This document shows, piece after piece, positions 61,040 through 64,000 of a DNA stretch of 64,000 nt; within the stretch, counting starts at the first letter, position 1, and every line of letters starts with the position of its first letter. The stretch spans positions 52,472-116,471 of the forward strand of contig SCPD01000020.1 of the NCBI GenBank assembly GCA_005502925.1, given 5' to 3'. This DNA is from Rhizobiales bacterium Y(2018). Its GTDB lineage: Bacteria; Pseudomonadota; Alphaproteobacteria; Rhizobiales; Aestuariivirgaceae. A model generated the notes under the pieces. That model worked only from the letters and a program-made list of their open reading frames with translations. It was not told where the DNA came from and searched no databases. The position numbers and the translations under genes are program-made.

Positions 61040-62641
61040 ATGTGGGACTACATCATCATAGGCGCGGGCTCGGCCGGCTCGGCGGTGGCGGGGCGCTTGA
61101 GCGAAAGCGGCCGCCATCGCGTGCTCCTCCTCGAAGCGGGCCCGTCCGACCGCAATGTCTGGATTAGGATGCCCATTGGTTATGGCCGCACCTTCTATGA
61201 CAGCCGTGTCAATTGGATGTACCAGACGGAGCCGGTGCCGGGCTTCAACAACCGCATCAGCTATTGGCCGCGTGGCAAGGTGCTGGGTGGTTCGAGCTCG
61301 ATCAACGCCATGGTCTATTCCAGGGGACAGGAAACGGACTTCGCCGAATGGGAGGCGATGGGCAATGAGGGCTGGGGCTGGAAGGATGTGCTCGCGACCT
61401 ATCGCAAGCTCGAGGACCATGATCTGGGCGCCGGTCCTCATCACGGCGCCGGCGGCCCGCTCCATGTGACGACCATCGACAGAGAGGCCCATCCGCTGAG
61501 CCGCATCTTCATCAAGGCGGCTGAGGAAGTGGGCATTCCCTACAGTGCCGATCTCAATGGTGCGACCATCGAAGGCGCCGGCCTCTATCAGATCACCACC
61601 CGCAAGGGTTTTCGCGAATCCTCCGCCTCCGCCTATCTGCGCAAGCGTCCCAATCTCGACATCGTCACCGGGGCGCAGGCGACGCGAGTTATCTTCGAGG
61701 GCAGAAAAGCGGTCGGCGTCACCTATCGGCAGGGCGACATGTTGCGTGAGGCCCGCGCCACCAGGGAGATCATCCTGAGCTCCGGCTCGATCGGCTCGCC
61801 GCAGCTGCTCCAGCTCTCCGGCATCGGTCCCGCTGCGGTGCTGAAGGCGCAAGGCATCGACGTGCTCATCGACAATGCGGCCGTCGGGCGCAATCTGCAG
61901 GACCATCTCTGTTATGATTTTACCTACAGAACGTCAGCGCCGAGCCTCAACACGGTGCTTTATCCCTGGCATGGCAAGCTCAGAGTGGGCCTGCAATATA
62001 TACTGACGCGCAAGGGCCCGTTGTCTCTGAGCCTCAACCAGGCCGGTGGCTATTACTGCTCGAAGCCCGGCCTCGCCGCACCCGACATCCAGCTTTATTT
62101 CTCACCGCTCACTTATGAAAAGGCGCCGCCCAAGACGAGGCCCTTGATGAATCCCGATCCCTTTCCGGGCTTCTACACCAGCATCTCGCCCTGCAAACCG
62201 AAGAGCTCAGGCCACCTCGAGATCCGCTCGCCCGATGCGCGCGAGGCGCCGGCGATCTATCCCACTTATCTGTCGGCGCCTGAGGATCTCGCGGTGATGG
62301 TGGAAGCGGCGCGTTTCCTGCGCAGACTCGGCGAGGCGCCGAGCTTGACCGCGGTGATCGATGCCGAGCTGAAGCCCGGTCCTCAGGTCGCAAGCGATGA
62401 AGCCTTCGCCGATGACATTCGCAACCGGTCCTATTCCGTCTTCCATCCCGTCGGCACCTGCCGCATGGGGCCTGACCCGCGGAGCAGCGTCGTCGACCCG
62501 CAATTGCGTGTCCATGGCGTGAGCGGGCTTCGCGTCATCGACGCCGCGATCTTCCCGACCATCACGTCGGGCAACACCAATGCGCCGTCGATCATGGTGG
62601 GTGAGAAGGGCGCCGCCCTGATATTACGCGACACTAACTGA
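61040..62641 (+). CDS. GMC-family oxidoreductase (choline dehydrogenase-like)
   Basis: A 533-residue FAD enzyme. The FAD motif is YIIIGAGSAGSAVAGRL, then VLLLEAGPSD and YWPRGKVLGGSSSINAMVYS (GMC signature 1), SSGSIGSPQLLQLSGIG (signature 2), and at the C-terminus the catalytic His in FHPVGTCRMG and Asn in TSGNTNAPSIM. It oxidises an alcohol to an aldehyde or ketone and passes electrons to oxygen or a quinone. Its end overlaps the convergent small membrane protein gene by eight bases. Confidence 0.9.
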   Translation: MWDYIIIGAGSAGSAVAGRLSESGRHRVLLLEAGPSDRNVWIRMPIGYGRTFYDSRVNWMYQTEPVPGFNNRISYWPRGKVLGGSSSINAMVYSRGQETDFAEWEAMGNEGWGWKDVLATYRKLEDHDLGAGPHHGAGGPLHVTTIDREAHPLSRIFIKAAEEVGIPYSADLNGATIEGAGLYQITTRKGFRESSASAYLRKRPNLDIVTGAQATRVIFEGRKAVGVTYRQGDMLREARATREIILSSGSIGSPQLLQLSGIGPAAVLKAQGIDVLIDNAAVGRNLQDHLCYDFTYRTSAPSLNTVLYPWHGKLRVGLQYILTRKGPLSLSLNQAGGYYCSKPGLAAPDIQLYFSPLTYEKAPPKTRPLMNPDPFPGFYTSISPCKPKSSGHLEIRSPDAREAPAIYPTYLSAPEDLAVMVEAARFLRRLGEAPSLTAVIDAELKPGPQVASDEAFADDIRNRSYSVFHPVGTCRMGPDPRSSVVDPQLRVHGVSGLRVIDAAIFPTITSGNTNAPSIMVGEKGAALILRDTN

Positions 62642-63089
62642 CGGGCGTCACGATATAGGTCAGCATGACCGCCGCGAGGAAGGCCTGCAGGCTGATCGAG
62701 GCGGTGCGTGGCCAGTTATAACGGATGAGCTCGCCGATCACCTGGAAGTCCTTGCCATGTTTCTCGAGCAGCGCATGGCGCGGGATTTCGAGGAACAAGG
62801 TCACGGCGAGACCGACAAGGCCCGCCGCGACATTGAGCCAATAGAGCCAGGCCGGAACGGAGCCGGGGCCCCAGAAGATCAACGCCAGCGGAAACAGGAA
62901 GCAGGTGAAGCCCGGCAGGATCACCGGCAGTGGAATGTGACTCGCATAGAAATGGTGATAGGTCACATAGTCCCGCTCACCCACCATCTTGAACAGCGGA
63001 TAGATGACGATCTGCACGAACCAGATCTGGCCGAAGCAATAGAGGACGAGGGCGGTCCACAGCACGAGAACGATATTGGCGATATCCAT
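62634..63089 (-). CDS. Hypothetical membrane protein (four helices)
   Basis: A 151-residue protein with four hydrophobic helices (IVLVLWTALVLYCFGQIWFV, LPVILPGFTCFLFPLALIFW, WLYWLNVAAGLVGLAVTLFL, ISLQAFLAAVMLTYIV). The HHFYASHIPLP and EIPRHALLEKHGKD segments recall DUF1772-like proteins. No function can be assigned. I chose the ATG at 63089; a GTG at 63095 is in frame. The last bases overlap the GMC gene. Confidence 0.7.
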   Translation of the reverse strand: MDIANIVLVLWTALVLYCFGQIWFVQIVIYPLFKMVGERDYVTYHHFYASHIPLPVILPGFTCFLFPLALIFWGPGSVPAWLYWLNVAAGLVGLAVTLFLEIPRHALLEKHGKDFQVIGELIRYNWPRTASISLQAFLAAVMLTYIVTPVS

Positions 63090-63164
63090 GGGCACACATA
63101 CGGCCCACGAACCGCTCTATTCCGCCTTGCCATTACTTTCCCCTTGTAACTTGCCGATGCCGGC

Positions 63165-63321
63165 GTGTGCTAAGGTGATGATCGCGGTGGCGGACGGAAG
63201 ACCGACTCCCCTGAGGGTGTTTGAGCCCGTGGAGAAGCTTGGGTCTCCGCCCGCTGTTCCATCGAACCCGAACAGTCGCCTGGGCCGCAAGCGAAGCCCG
63301 ATTAGGCAAGGATGGGATAAG
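63165..63321 (+). ncRNA. Candidate IS110 bridge RNA region (left end non-coding)
   Basis: About 160 bases of non-coding sequence lie directly upstream of the IS110 transposase. They hold several hairpins: GGAGA...TCTCC (63231-63248), a GGG...CCC stem near 63215, and GGGC...GCCC near 63282. In IS110 group elements the left non-coding end encodes the bridge RNA that pairs with target and donor DNA. Its boundaries are not determined here and the function is inferred from the family. Confidence 0.45.
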
Positions 63322-64000
63322 ATGGAAACTATCGTGGGGATCGACGTTTCTAAGGAACGCCTGGATGTCGCGGTCATTCCTCAGGGCGATGCCTTTCAAG
63401 TCGGCAATGATCATGCTGGGATCGATGAACTGGCGGAACGGCTTGCGAGCCTTCGACCCGATGTGATTGCCCTGGAAGCGACGGGAGGCTTTGAGACTGT
63501 TGCGGCCGCCGATCTGGCGGCGGCGGGCTTTGCGGTGATCATCGTCAATCCGGCGCAGGTGCGGGCCTATGGCCAGGCCCTGGGACGGAAGGCCAAGACA
63601 GACACGATCGACGCCAGTCTGATCGCGGCTTTTGTCCAGGCGACAAAGCCGCAGATCCGGCCCTTGCCGGATGCACAAACGCAGGAATTGAGCGCTCTGG
63701 TGACACGTCGGCGGCAGATCGTTCAGATGATCACCGCCGAGGAGAACCGCTCGCAGATGGCCCTGGCCAAGCCGGCCCGCAAGAGTATCAAGCGGCTGCT
63801 TACGGCGCTGCGCCGTGAGCTGGAAAGCCTCGAGGCCGATCTTGATGATCATATCCGCAACTCGCCTGTTTGGCGGGTGCGCGAGAGCCTGATGACTTCG
63901 GTGCCCGGTGTCGGCGTGACGGTAGCTCGCACGCTAATCGCCGAACTGCCGGAGCTCGGCAGCCTCGACCGCCGCCAAATAGCAGCGCTTGCCGGCTTGG
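63322..64000 (+). CDS. IS110-family transposase (incomplete)
   Basis: The first 226 codons of a DEDD-type transposase. It starts METIVGIDVSKERLDVAVIP and shows the catalytic acidic residues D8, E52 (LEATGGFE), D94 and D97 (KTDTIDA), then the helical linker. The C-terminal Transposase_20 part begins at MTSVPGVGVTVARTLIAELP. The catalytic serine region is beyond the window. The ATG at 63322 is preceded by the conserved leader GGATGGGATAAG. The reading frame is open to the last base. Confidence 0.92.
   Translation, partial: METIVGIDVSKERLDVAVIPQGDAFQVGNDHAGIDELAERLASLRPDVIALEATGGFETVAAADLAAAGFAVIIVNPAQVRAYGQALGRKAKTDTIDASLIAAFVQATKPQIRPLPDAQTQELSALVTRRRQIVQMITAEENRSQMALAKPARKSIKRLLTALRRELESLEADLDDHIRNSPVWRVRESLMTSVPGVGVTVARTLIAELPELGSLDRRQIAALAGL

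Larger units (their letters stand above)
63150..64000 (+). mobile_element. IS110-family insertion sequence (cut by the window edge)
   Basis: Left part of an IS110-type element. The left boundary is uncertain, somewhere after the membrane protein start at 63089; no terminal inverted repeats are expected for this family. The right end is outside the window. It holds a non-coding left end and the transposase gene at 63322. Confidence 0.7.

Overview
The window is GC-rich, densely packed chromosomal DNA from an alphaproteobacterium, most likely of the order Hyphomicrobiales (Rhizobiales). This placement is inferred from three things: the many solute-uptake and catabolic operons, the Aap/Liv/Cox-type gene families, and several short palindromic intergenic repeats of kinds that I recall as common in that order. 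The left end cuts a substrate-binding protein gene and the right end cuts an IS110-type transposase.

Layout. 1-5160: regulators (LysR, Lrp) beside an AceE/MdeB-like 2-oxoacid dehydrogenase E1. 5272-11141: an operon with an M19 dipeptidase-like protein, an amidohydrolase, a mercaptopyruvate sulfurtransferase, a family 5 solute-binding protein, a tautomerase and a flavin oxidoreductase. 11148-18806: a GntR-controlled molybdenum hydroxylase operon whose molybdopterin subunit is split into two genes, followed by CoxD/CoxE-like maturation genes and an amidohydrolase. 18791-30477: a catabolic set (PanE-like reductase, oxalyl-CoA-synthetase-like ligase, gamma-glutamyltransferase family enzyme, class III aminotransferase) on the minus strand. 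It is divergent from a GntR regulator, a RidA protein and a branched-chain amino acid type ABC transporter with a fused LivH-LivM permease. 30459-38079: an orphan KdpE-like regulator, then formamidase, SDR, enolase-superfamily and polar amino acid ABC transporter genes, with a GntR regulator. 38137-42486: an outer-membrane beta-barrel gene, then a small operon with a linalool-dehydratase/isomerase-like membrane protein, a DgkA-like kinase and a winged-helix regulator; two related palindromes lie in this operon. 42646-52624: threonine aldolase, an Aap-like transporter without an ATPase gene, Lrp, hydantoinase A/B and an epimerase.

The most interesting region is 52674-59509. It encodes RtcR (a CARF-sigma54 activator), then, behind a good sigma-54 promoter, a Ro60/TROVE protein (Rsr), a cluster of three candidate Y RNAs, an RNA 2'-phosphotransferase (KptA), the RNA ligase RtcB and the RNA cyclase RtcA. 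The Y RNAs share a 5' motif (GAATGC, seven bases, ACTACAG) and each can form a two-part stem. One is short. The other two carry tRNA-like domains in permuted order: one is grafted at the anticodon position and keeps an acceptor strand ending ACCA, and the other appears to be grafted in the D loop. KptA together with RtcA and RtcB suggests an RNA repair module able to act on several kinds of damaged RNA end.

59521-64000: repeats, an enolase-superfamily gene, a GMC oxidoreductase, a small membrane protein and the start of an IS110 element whose upstream non-coding region may encode a bridge RNA.
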